From Microbotryum silenes-acaulis (lineage: Eukaryota > Basidiomycota > Microbotryomycetes > Microbotryales > Microbotryaceae): DNA of 64,000 nt. The stretch's first letter is position 1; each line of letters starts with the position of its first letter. The position numbers were made by a program, and so were the translations under genes. The stretch lies in contig QPFY01000005.1 of assembly GCA_003665825.1 (NCBI GenBank), positions 1,488,001 through 1,552,000 on the forward strand, in the 5' to 3' direction. Positions 19,252-31,951 of the stretch are shown here, one piece after another. The notes below the pieces were generated by a model that worked only from the letters and a program-made list of their open reading frames with translations, did no database searches and had not been told where the DNA came from.

Positions 19252-21848
19252 TCATTTCACGCAGTAAAAGCTCAACCCCGTTCTACATCGTTCAACCTCG
19301 TCCAGCAATGCCCTATCGTCGGCTTCCATCCATCGATCCTCATCCGCGATCTCACTCTGCTTGATCGTCTTCCACAACCGATCAAACTTGGCCTTCTTTG
19401 CAGCCAAGCGGCTCATCTCGAGCGGTGAATTGTGGCCCGTGAATATGACGAGGGCGGTCAGAGGTGGGAGAGAGGCGTGGAGCTTGGTCAATTGGACGTT
19501 GAGTTGGGCGTACACCTCGTCGAGTGAGGGATAAGAAGAGGATCTTGAGGAGGCGTCTTGAATTGTTGTGGATGGGACGACATTGATGCCGGGTAGGGTT
19601 GCAGACGATTTGCCGAGAGCGGCGTTGGACGGTTGGGACCCTGGAGCAAAGGAGGTTACGAAGGCCGATAAGTATTTCGATTCACTTGGAGGTGAAAGAG
19701 GTTCGCAGTGCTCACATCCGAGGGCGTGGCTCAGATCCATGAATCTTGCCACAATCAGGTCGTGATCTTCAACGCTCCGCTCCACCCCTTCAACGACTTG
19801 ATCATCATTCGTGCATCCGATCGCCGAGTCGGCTTTGGCTCCATGCCATTGACCGGGGGTGCCGTGATCGACGACTGCGCATCTTTTCTTATCTGTTCCT
19901 CGACCGAGGCGCTCAAAGATCGTCTCTTGGTCGTTTTGGAACTCGCCAAATCCGGACCCTTTGGCCATCTTGAGTTTGAGCAGATCGACGCAAGTCAGGG
20001 CGTCTTCGGCCGAGTCGTGGCCTCCGATCGAAGGGGCAGTGGGAGCGGAGGGATCGGTCCCAGTCGAGGCTGCAAGAGCGGCGAGCGCATTTTTGGATGG
20101 AGCGATAGAGGTAGGGGCAAGAGGAACAATCGAGGCGGGGGTGGTAGAGGTGTTGTTCTGGATCTCTCGCTTGAGCCATTTCTGAGCGAGCCATTTGAGC
20201 GAAGCTTTGAAGGGTGGCCCACGAGGGTGCTGGTAGATGACCGAGGTGTCGATGATGAAAGAATGAACGAGCTGCGGGGATTGCAAAGGAGTAGCGCTTC
20301 AGATACCAGGAATGTGCTCTGCTGGGCCGAGAACGGACCTTGAGAACTCGCAAATCGCATTCCAGGGAATGTCCGATGAGGATGGTGTTGTAAGAGATGA
20401 GCTCGGACAGATCGCGTTGCACATCTTCAAGTCGCTTCGTGACGTTCGAAAGTTTCTCCTGGTCGAGCCCCGAAAACCTGTGTGCGTCCCCAAGACGGTA
20501 AGCACACCGCTGCCTCTCGCTCTCACTGCGGACTTGGGGAAGGCTTAGGGAGCAACAACTGACCTCGTCAGGTAGTCGAGAATAGGCTTATCGGGCTTGA
20601 CCAGGGAGTCGTACACGCTCTTGCCTTGCATATCGACGACGCTGACTCTCGTTAGTTCCGAGCCATCCTCTGTGAGACACATCTCACAATCGATACCCAA
20701 AACTTGGGGGATCTGCCCCTGCTGCAACGGGGCCTGATAAGGTGCCTCGACCCAGCCATCGTCTCGTTTCCAGCCTTCGAGTGAAGTCTTCAGAGGATCG
20801 GAGGAAGACCGAGTCGGGAGTGGGTAGGCTTGTTCGGCCATCTGCTCGGGCGTCATGAGGTACATGGATGGGTCGGCTGTCTTTCTGGATTGACCCTGCT
20901 CCTTCCTCGCTTTCTCCCTGCGGTCCTTTTCGCCACCGGTAAGGGAACAGTTGATGAAGTGTTGGTAGCACGAGTGCAGCTTGTACTTGTCCCCGGGTGC
21001 TTTGGTTGGGCATGCATGAGAGAAGAGGGTCTGGAAGATCGGGAGCTGAGATGGTGTTGCCGGTGGGCTCAGTGCGAAAGGGAGATTGGCCGAAGTAGGT
21101 GGGGGCGGGATTCCTAGTGTGCTGGAGGTAATACCGGGTATCATGAGTGCGACGACGCGTTGAACGTTGCGTTTGTTCTGCAAGCAAGAGGTTGAAGAAT
21201 GATTGTGCTTGGGTAAGCTTTCGCCCGAGTCATAGCCAAAAAGTCCGACGAGATCCCCAACAAAGACTTGCAGCGACATAGAGCCATTGCTGGGCCTTTT
21301 CTTCCGACAGCAAATGCAGTAAAAAGTCGCGGATGTCCTGTGTAAACAGCAAACGAAAGCAGGGAGTTGTCAATACAGTTCGCATGGAAGGGTAAGGGGT
21401 CGCCTGAGCAGCGACAGACCTTGACCTGAATCGTTCTCCCGCCTTTAAAACCGCGCGTGTCGAAGGCAAAGGAAGGTGGGTTTTCCTGTGCGAGCAAATC
21501 CGTTTCGGGTCAGACCAAGCATGCCAACTCTGCAGAAAGAGGCGTACGAGAACGTGCCATGGCCTTTTGCACCTCCTTTCTGCGCTTCTTGGCTTTGGCC
21601 TTGTCAAGTTTGGTCATGCCATCATCCGCGGAGGGGGACGCTTCGGTCTCGTGCTGGGCTTCCTGCTGGTTCCGTGCACCGTCTTTGCCTGGTCCAGTCC
21701 CGGCCAGAGGTGCTGCAGGTGAAGATGCTGCGGCCTCGACGGCTTGAGAATGGTCACGCTTCCGCTTCTTGGCTGGTGAGGCATCATGGCTGGTGGTGGA
21801 TTGCGGGGGCGGCTTTTGCTTCTTGGGGTGGGGTGGTGACGACTCCAT
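19252..21848 (-). CDS. REX1: REX1/RNH70-type 3'-5' RNA exonuclease (DEDDh family)
   Basis: Nuclear exonuclease that trims 5S, 5.8S and tRNA precursors in yeast. The start ATG at 21848 opens a lysine-rich, nuclear-signal-like N-terminus (SPAKKRKRDHSQ, KAKAKKRRKEVQK). Then ENPPSFAFDTRGFKGGRT, a linker, and the catalytic domain: LGIDCEMCLTEDGSELTRVS (Exo I with D and E), YNTILIGHSLECDLRVLK (Exo II) and the HDSAEDALTCVDLLKLKM block (Exo III with histidine and aspartate). The C-terminal part beyond GSGFGEF reads FYCVK at the end. At least four introns are needed. The splice near 21520-21486 is uncertain because an in-frame TGA (about 21510) must be removed and no ideal donor is seen. Between Exo II and III is a Ser/Pro-rich insert of about 60 residues. 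Confidence 0.88.
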
Positions 21849-23360
21849 GGCTTGATCTTGAGATAGCCGGTCCGGAATCACAATTATCGAGATAGGGATG
21901 CGGGACAAGGTGCAGACACACACACGCAAGCCGGAGCGAGAATGGACCGCTGAGCTGATGAGCTCGGCCGGGGCGTGACGTGAGAGCTTCGGTGCGAACT
22001 CGTGCGAAGGAAAGAGCGGTTCTAAAGTTAGGCCTTTGAGTACGGCGGGCCGTTTGGGTCATTAGTCCCCCATTTTCGGGCGTCTTATTCTATTTGGTGG
22101 ATTTCAATCATACCTACAGAAAAAAAAGAAGAGGCGTCGATAAGGACCGTCTCTTTTTGTAGAGACCAGTGGGATCCCGTTAAATTAACGAGATGATTCC
22201 AAATAGCAGGATAATTAAACGGTATAATGACGAAAGACAGCAGAGAAACTATTTCTCACTTAGGACTTGGCCCTCCCTGGCGACCTTAGGACCAGGGCAT
22301 AGTGGCGAGGGTTTCTCCTTGAATGAGTGTCACAAAATTCGATGAGAGTGGGAAAGGAAAAGAAAAGGTTAGAGGGAGTGGCGCGGGTTTGTTCACGGGG
22401 TGTGATCTGTTGTTCAACGTTCAGCCCCTAATGCCGCTAGTCGACTGCCGGAACGACACTGACACCGCCGGCGCGCTGCATCACGTGACAGACGCCAGCC
22501 GCCCTCGCCCCGCCCGTCAGGCGGAGCTCTGCTGTAGAAGCAATGTCATACAAAGCCACGCGCTTGCCGTCCATTAAATACAATATAAGTGTTCGCACTG
22601 TTATACGTCAATGAAAAAGTGAAGGAAAATACTGGGAACGCTGTAGCTTCGTTCGACTGGCGCGAAAAATGCAAAAGTTGCCACAGAGCTTGTACATGAC
22701 TTCTGACCGGAACATGGACACCACGGGCAGGTGCGGCAGACACAACACTGTGCTGGTACATCCACCACAGGCGGCGCTCCGGGCGGCAACCTAGTTAAAA
22801 ACAGCGATTTTAGGTACATTCCTTAATTCACACTTTTTTTTACTAGTTAGAGTAACTAGTTGAAATTCAAAGTGCCACTATCTTTCGTTTTTGAGCGCGA
22901 CTGTGTCTCACGCGTCCCTTGATCACCCGACGCTTGCCAGCCGCTAGCCGCTGCCGCAGCTGCCCGCCCCCCGCTACGGCCTCGCGCGACGAGTCACAAC
23001 CCACGACCTCCCCCCTCTTGTTAAGTCGTATGTCTCGAGAGGGGACTGGATCGGCAACCAGTAAGTAAGTACACGACCCACAGTACGAGTGGTAGGAAGT
23101 ATATTGGAGCGCTAGGGGGAAGACTAAAGAGGCTCGCGGTTCGAGTGCGCGAAATATCTCTAAGTCCAAAAGGGGTCCAAGCGGCGCGCGGCTGGCCAGA
23201 CTGGGCGCGGGTTGGAGATCGACCTAAGCAAGAGTGTATGGAATTCAACACTTCTCGCTTGATCCGCCCCACCCCGACCGGCCACGCTCTCTTCGCCTGA
23301 ATAATTTGGCCAGTCCTGAGTCCTGGGCACTGGGCAGCTAGCTCGCCCGCTCGGCCCGTC
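21849..23360. other. Divergent intergenic region of REX1 and SSK2-type genes
   Basis: About 1.5 kb without a supported gene. It contains the repeat at about 22280-22700 described separately. The right part carries CACGTGAC (22480s) and TA-rich DNA. An open frame at 22867-23169 (-) has no recognised domain. Confidence 0.5.
22280..22700 (-). repeat. Dispersed repeat, copy 1 (inverted relative to 36.0-37.5 kb)
   Basis: Read on the minus strand it matches two blocks on the plus strand at 35975-36065 and 37187-37545. Shared pieces include AGAAGTCATGTACAAGCTCT, GCAGAGCTCCGCCTGACG, TTAGGGGCTGA and AGATCACACCCCGT/ATATCACACCCCGT. This copy is continuous, so the other copy carries an insertion. No coding content. 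Confidence 0.7.
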
Positions 23361-26300
23361 ATGCCCTCGCGAGGACCACCGACCGCTTCGGCGAGTGCAT
23401 TGGCGCGCGCCAACGCCAAACAGGCCTCGATCGATGCCACCTCGGCCTTGAACCGATCCCGATCCGCCACTTCGAACAAACCGAGGCTGTTCAACAGGTC
23501 AGTTTCACAGCTGGAGCAATCGCAGTCCGCGGCGCTCATCGTGCAGTGCGCTGCGAAGCAGTAGGAGCTGACGGCTACCATGTTCTGCTCTGGTCCCCCC
23601 TGTGGTCCATGATCACTTTCTCCGTCGCCGATGCGCCAGGGGTTACGATCAAGAGGATGACCCCGATCGACTGTACTACTCCAAGGGCCTGGGCAAACTC
23701 GACAGTGACGACGAATCCGGGGATGACGACTCGGTCGGAATGGGCGAATCCTACTACAGCACTGGTGACGAGGACGAGGATGTGAGTCTCGCGAGCGAAG
23801 ATCCGGGGAGGGATCCCACTTGCACACGTCATAGCGTACTTGTGCGCTGACACCCGCCTTGATCCCCATTGTCCGCCACAAGCCACACGCGAACGACCAT
23901 GAGGACTATGATGACGAGCATCCGCACCTCAGTCGGCCACACCCCACACCCTTCCCCTCCTACGTGCGACCGGCCAAGTCGTTCGATCTGACCCCGGCGA
24001 ATCACGTCGACGGCGACTCATTTCACGGCGTGACAGGGAACCACGACGGTGCATACCACCCGAGCGAGAACGATGGTGGAGACGACGGCAAAGAAGAGGG
24101 TGGGCCCGAGGTCGACGCCAGGTTCGAGTGGCAACACATGCTCGCCAATGTGCTCCAGGGCGACGTGCTAAAGAGCGAAAAGACTCGGCTCTCGACCGCA
24201 TCCCTTTCGACCACAACTCATCTCACCAACAACCTCGTCTCCTTCTCCGGCACGGGTACACGCACAGGCAAGCGGCAGCAGGCCTATGCGATCTGGCTGT
24301 TGATTCGGGCCAAGATCAGGGGCAGAAGTCCGGAGGAGGAATCGCGGTACCTCGAAGAGGCGAGGGCCAAGGTCGACGAGGTGATCGACGAGGTGCTCAA
24401 ATTCAGGGTCGTCGATCTCAAGCCAGCACCAAACGCCCCACCCATCTCGGAAGAAGCCCGGCTACAGAATGCGGCCGACCAGGTCGCCGGTGTGCTGAGG
24501 CGCGTTGATTGGTGCGAAGGCCTGTACCCGTCTCGCAAGGCGCTGGCTTTGGAAAAGGATCGCGTCTCGACTTCAGAAGTCGTCCGAAGGACCGATGCGT
24601 TGCGTACGTGGCAAAAGATCACGAAGCGACTGAAAGTGAGGTGTGGGATTCTCAAAGTCTGGACCGGTACCGAATGGGACAAGCTCTCGGATCCGGCGTG
24701 GAAGGCGAATCCCAACGAGCCGACGCCCGCCGTTGGCGATGGACGAGGCTTCGTCGCCAACATCCTGCGCGAGGACGCTCTACAGGAAACCTTCAAGAAG
24801 CGCTTGCTGTCGGATGTCTATTCTCTCGTCTTGACCGCCAAGGAGGCCATGACGGATCTGTCGGCCGATTTCCAAGCGATGAATTTGCCCGGTTTCGCCG
24901 CCGATCTGCATCGGCTGGCGATCTTCCCGTCCCGACTCGCCCAAGAGGCTCTACGTAGCATTCTCGAATCCGTCGCCAAGATTGATGACCCATCGGTTGT
25001 GTTGATTGACCAGCTGACGAACGATCTCCGCAAGGGACTCTCGTCCGCGTGCGAGGTCAAGAAGCAGTACCTCGACCTCGTCGGATCCGATCCCGCCGTC
25101 GGGTGGAGCCTACCTGGTCGAGTCGAAGAATACGAGGAGACAATGTTGTCTACGCTGCGCTATTTCTTCAAGCTCCTGCACTGGAAACTCAAGAGCCCGA
25201 GCAAAGCGATCTACTTTAAGGAGACCGAGATCGTCGAGAAGGAATGGGGTTTCCTCAGCATCGTCACGGAGCAGATTGAAGGGGGTGACCTGCTCGTCGG
25301 GGAACACTTTAGTACCTTGACGCATCGATTGCTCGTACGCGTCATGAGTTACTTTGAGACACAATTACAAGTCCTCGAGACGAGGGACATGTCGCCACAG
25401 GAAACGCTACGATGGTTCAGCCAGACGTTGGACAACGTTCGAGCCCGGCATCGCAAGCTGCTGCGCTTTGGCAAGTGAGTGTTTCCCCCAATCTTTCCCG
25501 TCCAGACCGAGATCTTGGTATGCTTGATTAAGTTGGCACTGATGACCGCATACTTCTGCTCTTATTCACCTACAGGACCATGTTACAGCGCTTCGAGAAC
25601 AGTGCCGAATATCTTCTCGACGACATTGATCTCACAGCTTTCATCAACGGTCTTGTCGATTCACACCACTTCATGATCTACACCGGCACCTTTGAGCGGG
25701 ACGGCATCTATATCGTCGGCGATCCCTCGATGCATGAACGACCTGAGCTCGTGCATGCCATCTTGGCTCGATGTTTCAGCAGCAACACCCAGGGCGATGC
25801 TCAAGGTGTCCTTGAGGCGGACTATGACGACCAGATGCACTACGTTTTACTGCTCTCGCCACGCGACCCTTTCCTCTGGACCGGTCGTATCATGAACCTC
25901 GAGCTTCCTCGCATGGAATTCGACCTGCGAGAGAAGCGCGTACGCCTCGTCTCTGATGGTCCTTCGCTGCGCCTCGCTCGATCTAAACAAACCTTTACAG
26001 ACATTTTTCCCCGTTTCACTCGCTCGGTCATCGTCGAGCAAAAAGCGCATCTCGCGAGGGTCAGTCGCGAGATCAAGAAGATTGGACGCGCCATCTTCCG
26101 TTTGGCCGAAACGATACTAGGCTCGATCGACCGAGTTCGTGCCGTTTCACAGCGGAGACCCGAGCAAGGTCAACAGGAGCTTGTGGGCAATTACTTCACC
26201 TTTGCTGCCGATCTGGGGAATCGTAGCATCAAGTATCTGGAGCCCGCAGTGAGAAGTCGCTACGTCTTGATGCTGATGAAGTTTGCGATCGCATGGGTCG

Positions 26301-28206
26301 CGTTCATCTGCGACGACTGCGTACCGACCGATCCGCGGACGTTCAAGTGGGCGGTCGCAGCACTGGAGTTTGCTCAGTCCATCACGAGGGGCGAGAACAT
26401 TCTCAAGTTCAGTGCAGAGGAATTTGCTCTGCTGAGGACCAAGGTCGCGAGCTGCATGACTTTGCTCATCTCTCATTTCGATATTCTGGGTGCGAGGTCG
26501 AGCCAGGAAGCCAAGAAGGAGCAGGAACGTATCGATGCGGCACGGATCGAGATGAAGGAGCAGCTCGCGTTGCGCTTCGCGCAGCTCAAGAAGACGCGGG
26601 GCACAAAATCTGGAGCGACGGACGAACTTGAAGTGGGTGATCAGGTCGGACGAAGTGGGGATGATGGGGATAGCGTGGGATCCCTGCAGATGGCGTGGGA
26701 CAAGCGTATCAAAGCGCTAGCTCAACTGGACGAGCTGCGCGTCGCGGTCCAGACTTCGAACCGTGTTGTGGGGCGAGTGTTGGATCAAGAACGCGCCGAG
26801 GACAGTGCTCTTGCCTTTCTGGCATCGTCGTCTTCAAACATTTCCATCCGCTGGCAACAAGGCAAATTCATCGGTGGAGGCTCTTTCGGTACGGTCTACC
26901 TCGCCGTCAATCTCGACTCGGGGCAAGAGCTGGCGGTCAAAGAGATTCGCTTCCAAGATCTTGCTTCGGCACCCCATTTGGTCAAGACCGTGCGGGACGA
27001 AATGAAAGTCATGGAAATGCTCCGACACGACAATATCGTACAATACTACGGCATCGAAGTCCATCGCGACAAGGTCTACATCTTTGAAGAGTACTGCCCC
27101 GGTGGTAGCTTGGCGAACTTGCTCGAGCACGGCGCAATCCAGGACGAGATCATCATCCAGATCTATGCCTTGCAAATGCTGAACGGCCTCATCTATTTGC
27201 ATGCGCAAGACGTCGTTCATCGGGACATTAAGCCTGACAGTCAGTCGCTACTTGATCCTCGCTCTGGCCCTCGTGGTTCCTATCCCGTAACATGCACTGA
27301 TCAATGAACCACCGCTTTTCCAGATATCTTGCTGGATGCCGATGGAACGATCAAGTTCGTCGACTTTGGAGCCGCAAAAGTTCTTGCGAAAGGCCAGAAA
27401 ACGATTGCCAGTCGATCCCGAATGTCCACAGGTGGGGGGGCTGCCGGCGCCGACGGTGGCTTAGCCGTTCCAGGCGCCGACCAGAATTCTTTGACGGGGA
27501 CGCCAATGTATCTTAGCCCCGAAACAGTCAAAGGAGAACGTAGGGGTAAGAAGGGAGCGATGGACGTTTGGGCGGTAGGCTGCGTCATCTTAGAATGCGC
27601 AACAGGCCATCGCCCTTGGAGCAATCTTGACAACGAGTGGTACGCTATGTATTCCCTGCACTTTTTCCTCGCGGTTATGTGTGACAAGCTGACCCGGCAA
27701 TCGACTTACCAACCCCGGATTGAAGGGCTATCATGTTTCACATCGGTATCGCGGTTCAACACCCCCCTCTGCCCGACCCGTCACAACTTTCTGAGCTCGG
27801 TATCGATTTCATCCGTCAATGCTTGACGATCGACCCCGACGACCGGCCATCGGCAGCTGAGATGATTCACCACCCTTGGATCACGATGGCTCTTGAGCAG
27901 CTCAGCGAAATGAACGAGACGGAGACCCCCCCGGTGACCGCATCGTCATCGAGATCAGGGTCCGCCTCGAATGGAAGTCTTAGAAGCTCGCTGGGTACAA
28001 GCTCCCTTTTGAGTCGCAACACCTCAATCGCTGAAGAAGAGGAAGATGACCGGGCGCTGTCAATGGACAGCGCGGGCAGCCAGGCGACCGATAACTGGGT
28101 CGAGGGCGTCGACGAGGCCGTCGCCGAGGGGAAAGCCGAGGCCTTGGATGATGCCGAGCAGCATTTCGCGCATCAGGCTGAGCTGAGCAGCGTGGCCGAG
28201 GAGTAG
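23361..28206 (+). CDS. SSK2: SSK2/SSK22-type MAP kinase kinase kinase (HOG pathway)
   Basis: Cytosolic MAPKKK that phosphorylates the PBS2-type MAPKK in osmotic stress. Exons: 23361-about 23495, about 23642-23780, 23883-25474, 25576-27239, 27324-27638, 27726-28206. A long regulatory N-terminus of about 1,150 residues (acidic GYDQEDDPDRLYY stretch, then helical segments) precedes the kinase domain: GGGSFGTVYLAVN (glycine loop), LAVKEIRF (lysine), EYCPGGSLANLL, VVHRDIKPDNILLD (catalytic loop, asparagine rebuilt across an intron with GTCAGT donor), FVDFGAAK, and GTPMYLSPE with DVWAVGCVILE. The VDFG form, GGGSFG loop and SLANLL motif are typical of SSK2/wak1/MEKK4 relatives. The last 110 residues are a Ser- and Glu-rich tail. 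Confidence 0.92.
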
Positions 28207-28985
28207 AGGGCCCGGACTATGATTCTGTATGTATGTAACACACGTAAACCAGCATACTTCTTCGTGTGTTCGTGTAGTTTGTAACCAAACGCTCGATCGA
28301 ACCAGATGAGTCGTGGGCCCGATGCAAGTAGAATCCCCCCTTTTCTCGAACTCGTGGCGCGCAACAGATCCACAACCGCAGAGGATCAAAGCGGTAAGAG
28401 GACTGACTAATCTTATGCTGATTTAATGAAGCAGTGACATGCACAGGGAGGTGTGTCTGACGTAGGCACGTCCCCCGACCCCGCTGCCCCTTTCTCTGAA
28501 AATCCGCAGGTTCATGAAACCCCTTGCTCGCCACGCCTCTGCCACTGTGGCATGCGAGCGGTTCAGCTCACAGCATTCGCTACCTTGGAGGATCTCTCAA
28601 GGAAGAGAGGTGATATATTTTTAGGATGACTCGGCCGGTAAACGTTGAGCGCTTCGACTTGCCATCGTGCAATTGCCACGGCTTGGCAAAGTGCGGCCCC
28701 CCTTGAAAAACCCGATGCACCGGCGAAGCCCGAGCGCGCCGTGCGTCACCGCGTCACCGGACGAACGCGCGGCCAAACGTCCGGTATTAGTCGCGGGCAA
28801 ATGTCTCATTAGTAAACAGGGTGCGAGGCGGCTGCGCCTAATGGTAGCCCGAACGTCGGTCGGTCGGCGTCGGTCGACGTGATCGGCCATGGGGCTCGGG
28901 GCGCCCACTCTGCCCTGTCATTGCACAGGTGCTATCTTCGTCACACACCCACGCATACTTGACGACGGTACAGGTCCATCTGAAA
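28207..28985. other. Intergenic region, no gene seen
   Basis: Between the MAPKKK stop and the KCH1-type start. It holds the 3' region of the first and the promoter of the second. No tRNA or other RNA gene is recognisable. Confidence 0.45.
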
Positions 28986-31430
28986 ATGTGCTGCTCTACG
29001 GCAGCGTGGAAGCGTGAAGTTGTCCCGGATCACAAGGTGCGTGTCTCGGCTGTCTCTTCGTCGAGACGTCGGCGTCGCTGTCTCACCTCGGTCCTTCACG
29101 TTCCCACGCCACGAACGGGCGCGAGTTCGCGGAAATGGTTCGGGGTACTGCGCCCCTTCATGGTGCTCGTCATGCTTCCAGACGACGATTCGGATGTATT
29201 GCGTGCTTGGTTCGCTCAGTGACGCGCTCGGTGTAGCGTGCCGAGCTTTGCTTTCACTGCAACGCAACTACGCGTCCTCGTCGCTCAACGTCCGCGCGTA
29301 GTCGCGCCAAAGGCACGGAACGCTGAGCGCCCGTCGTCGAATCCTTCGCAGTTCGATTTCATCGACGTCCACGAGTTCCATTCCAAGAGCTGTACGACGC
29401 GATTACAGTGAGTCTTGGTGATCCACTCCCTAATCTCGGTTGCCGAGCTCATCGCTGTGAGCCGCAACGAACTGACGCAACCGCCTCCATTGCTCCTTTG
29501 TGATTTCCCCTTCGCCTGTACGATCACCACTTGGCAGATATGGCTGGCTCTGGCTGTTATTCATCAAATCAATTGCGGTATACGTGGCCGATATCTACAC
29601 TGCCATCGCTTTGCTTGCTTCGGGCAGGTGGTCGGGCTCGATCCTGCAGTCCGAAGCGGCCGCATCATCGTCCAAGGGGTCATCCGTGCTCGAGGTCCCA
29701 TTCAACATCGGAAAGTACGTTCGGCCCGTGCGTGGTTAATCCTGATTTGTCAACGAAGGCTGATCTCAATTGCGACTGGTCTGGGACTCGACCACTCAGG
29801 TGGATTTTCACGGGCTGTATCATATTCTCGTTCCTGCTATTGGCCTGGGAAGCGCGTAAATCGAGGGCCATCATCAAAAGTAGGGACATCAGGTACGTCG
29901 AGCGCGCGAGGGAGGTTCGAGCTTTGGGACTTGGCCAAGCTGAAGGTTGCTCCTCTTCATCGGCACCGGTCGCAGCTACGCCTTCACCAACGTCATGAGT
30001 CAGAGTTGGTACGCTCTGAGAAGCTACGATCACTTCTGCTTTTTCTGTCAAATCGACAACTCGAAGAAGAAGAAGGACGAGTTCGCCTTTTTCGTCTTCT
30101 TCACTTTCAAAGGTAAGACTGAAGCTGTCTCTGCGCAGTGCGGCACGTTTTGTTGACAGTGTTCGGGGGTGTTTTCGCAGGGTGGAAGCGACTGATTCTT
30201 GCAGACGGCCCGCGTCAGGTGATCAACGGCATCACACTCTACTCCTTCGGCAAATCCGAAAAATGGACGACGGATCTTTCCGTCTACTTTGGCGGCGGTT
30301 TCCTCAAAACGGGCATCATCATCACCATGCTCTTCACCGTCATCATCTTTGTTGGATCGGCGGTGTTGCTCTTGATTGCAGCGATCATGTATGTGCCGCT
30401 GCTGTGCTACATCCAGGGCAACCTAAAAGAATACTGCTGCCACAAGGTCGACAAACGGTACGTTGGCACATTTGCAAGCCCCGAGCATTCAGGTCACGCA
30501 TGACTGACACACAAGACCTACGTGCCTACAGAATTGCCGAGCTGATGAAGCGCAAGAACCGAAAACGCCTAGCCAAAGAAGCCGAGATTGCTCGGAAGGA
30601 AGCCCGAGGCGATTTTTCCCATCTCAAGGTGTGTTCGATGATGTTCGCTCTGCGTCAGATGATCCATTCGCTGACGCTATGGTAGTTTTGCCACGCAGGA
30701 TAAGAAAACCGGCAAACTGGTCGCAGCGCCCCTGCCTCAGCCAACGTTGCCGAAAGTAGGCTTGCGGGACAACGATTTGTTCGCACCATCATATTCCAAC
30801 AGTGAGGTTGGCTCGGCGGTTGGCAATTACCGCTACCCGCCACCCAGCAACATCTCAAGCCATAGCGGGGCGGGAGGATACTTCGATGATCTTCGTTATG
30901 ATCGAAATCAGCCGTTGCCCAAATCCAAATTTAATAATTACGCGCCTTCCGAGACGGACTCCTTTGACTTCCAGGCTCCCTCGGGGTTGTACAGTCACAG
31001 CGTGAGTTCGATGGATGCGTTCGCGCAGCGCGGGGAGGGGATGGGGTACGATTCAAACCAAAGTCGAGGCCACATGGGTGGGGAAGAGATGTCTCGCGCG
31101 CCATCCTACCGAAGTCGCCAAGAAGAAGAAGAGGGCAAGGCCGCAGTACAATCACACCAATTCTACGCAAACTACTACCAGCCTCCGGCGATGCCTTCTC
31201 AACAACATGGGAGCCCGAGACCACACCCCCTGGAAGACGGCGTAGGCAACTCGGAGGTCATGTTCGATGGTCGGGCCCTCGGCCGGGGGAATAGTACGAA
31301 GTCGGACGCGCGTTCGGAATACGTTGTTCCCTCGCGACAGAACCTTTACGATCGGACGGCGGCACGGTATCCTTCAGACGACGACTCCGTGATTTTGGCG
31401 TACGCTGCTTCACCACGTGAAATCAGATGA
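28986..31430 (+). CDS. KCH1: KCH1/PRM6-type plasma-membrane potassium influx protein
   Basis: In yeast, Kch proteins promote low-affinity K+ uptake that activates calcium channels during pheromone response. First exons in phase: 28986-29036 (MCCSTAAWKREVVPDHK), 29352-29407 (FDFIDVHEFHSKSC), 29538-29714, 29800-29892, 29976-30112, then from 30181. Membrane segments: YGWLWLLFIKSIAVYVADIY, WIFTGCIIFSFLLLAW, and a pair between GIIITMLFTVIIFVGSAVLL and AAIMYVPLLCYIQG. SYAFTNVMSQSWYALRSYDH is a family signature. After NLKEYCCHKVDKR a basic KRKNRKR segment and a long Ser/Tyr/Pro-rich cytosolic tail of about 250 residues follow. Intron 1 (315 nt) is much longer than its neighbours. Calcineurin B sits convergently 520 bp downstream, a suggestive functional neighbour but probably chance. 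Confidence 0.9.
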
Positions 31431-31951
31431 GCGATATTAGATCGCTGCTTTTTGGCTTTTTGGCTTTTTGGTTCTCGTTATGGGTTTCGGTCGTCCTACG
31501 ATGTTTACTCCCAGTGTTGTACCATTGTGCTATACGTTGTTCTTTCTGCATTGTTAAAATCATACGCTTTTGCCGGATTTGTCTCTGCCCTGACCCTAAA
31601 TCCCGCCGACTCAGAGCACTCCCTGGGGGTAGGGGAGTGGTTGAGATGCAACAAACTTCATTTCGAAAAGCTTGAGAGGATGACGGAGCACCGGAAGGGC
31701 TCGTCAAAACACCCGGGAATAACTGGAGGAAAGCGGTGGGCCGAGAAAATTCAGACGGAGGGAGGAGGAGGTGGGGGGGAGTGGGGGGGGGGGAGGGGAG
31801 CTCATTATCGTACTGCCGGACCGATCCTGATCACGCTACGGCATAATACACTATTCGGCGCGTTACCACATATCTGCGAGGGTGAAGACGCGTGTGAAAG
31901 AGGGGAATGAATCATCAGCGCACGCTCAAGCACCGCGGAGACGACGTCATA
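31431..31951. other. Convergent intergenic region with G-rich tract
   Basis: 3' regions of the KCH1-type gene (+) and calcineurin B (-). TTTTTGGC is repeated three times at about 31445-31470. A G-rich GGAGG/GGGGGG tract lies at 31760-31800. No gene seen. Confidence 0.5.
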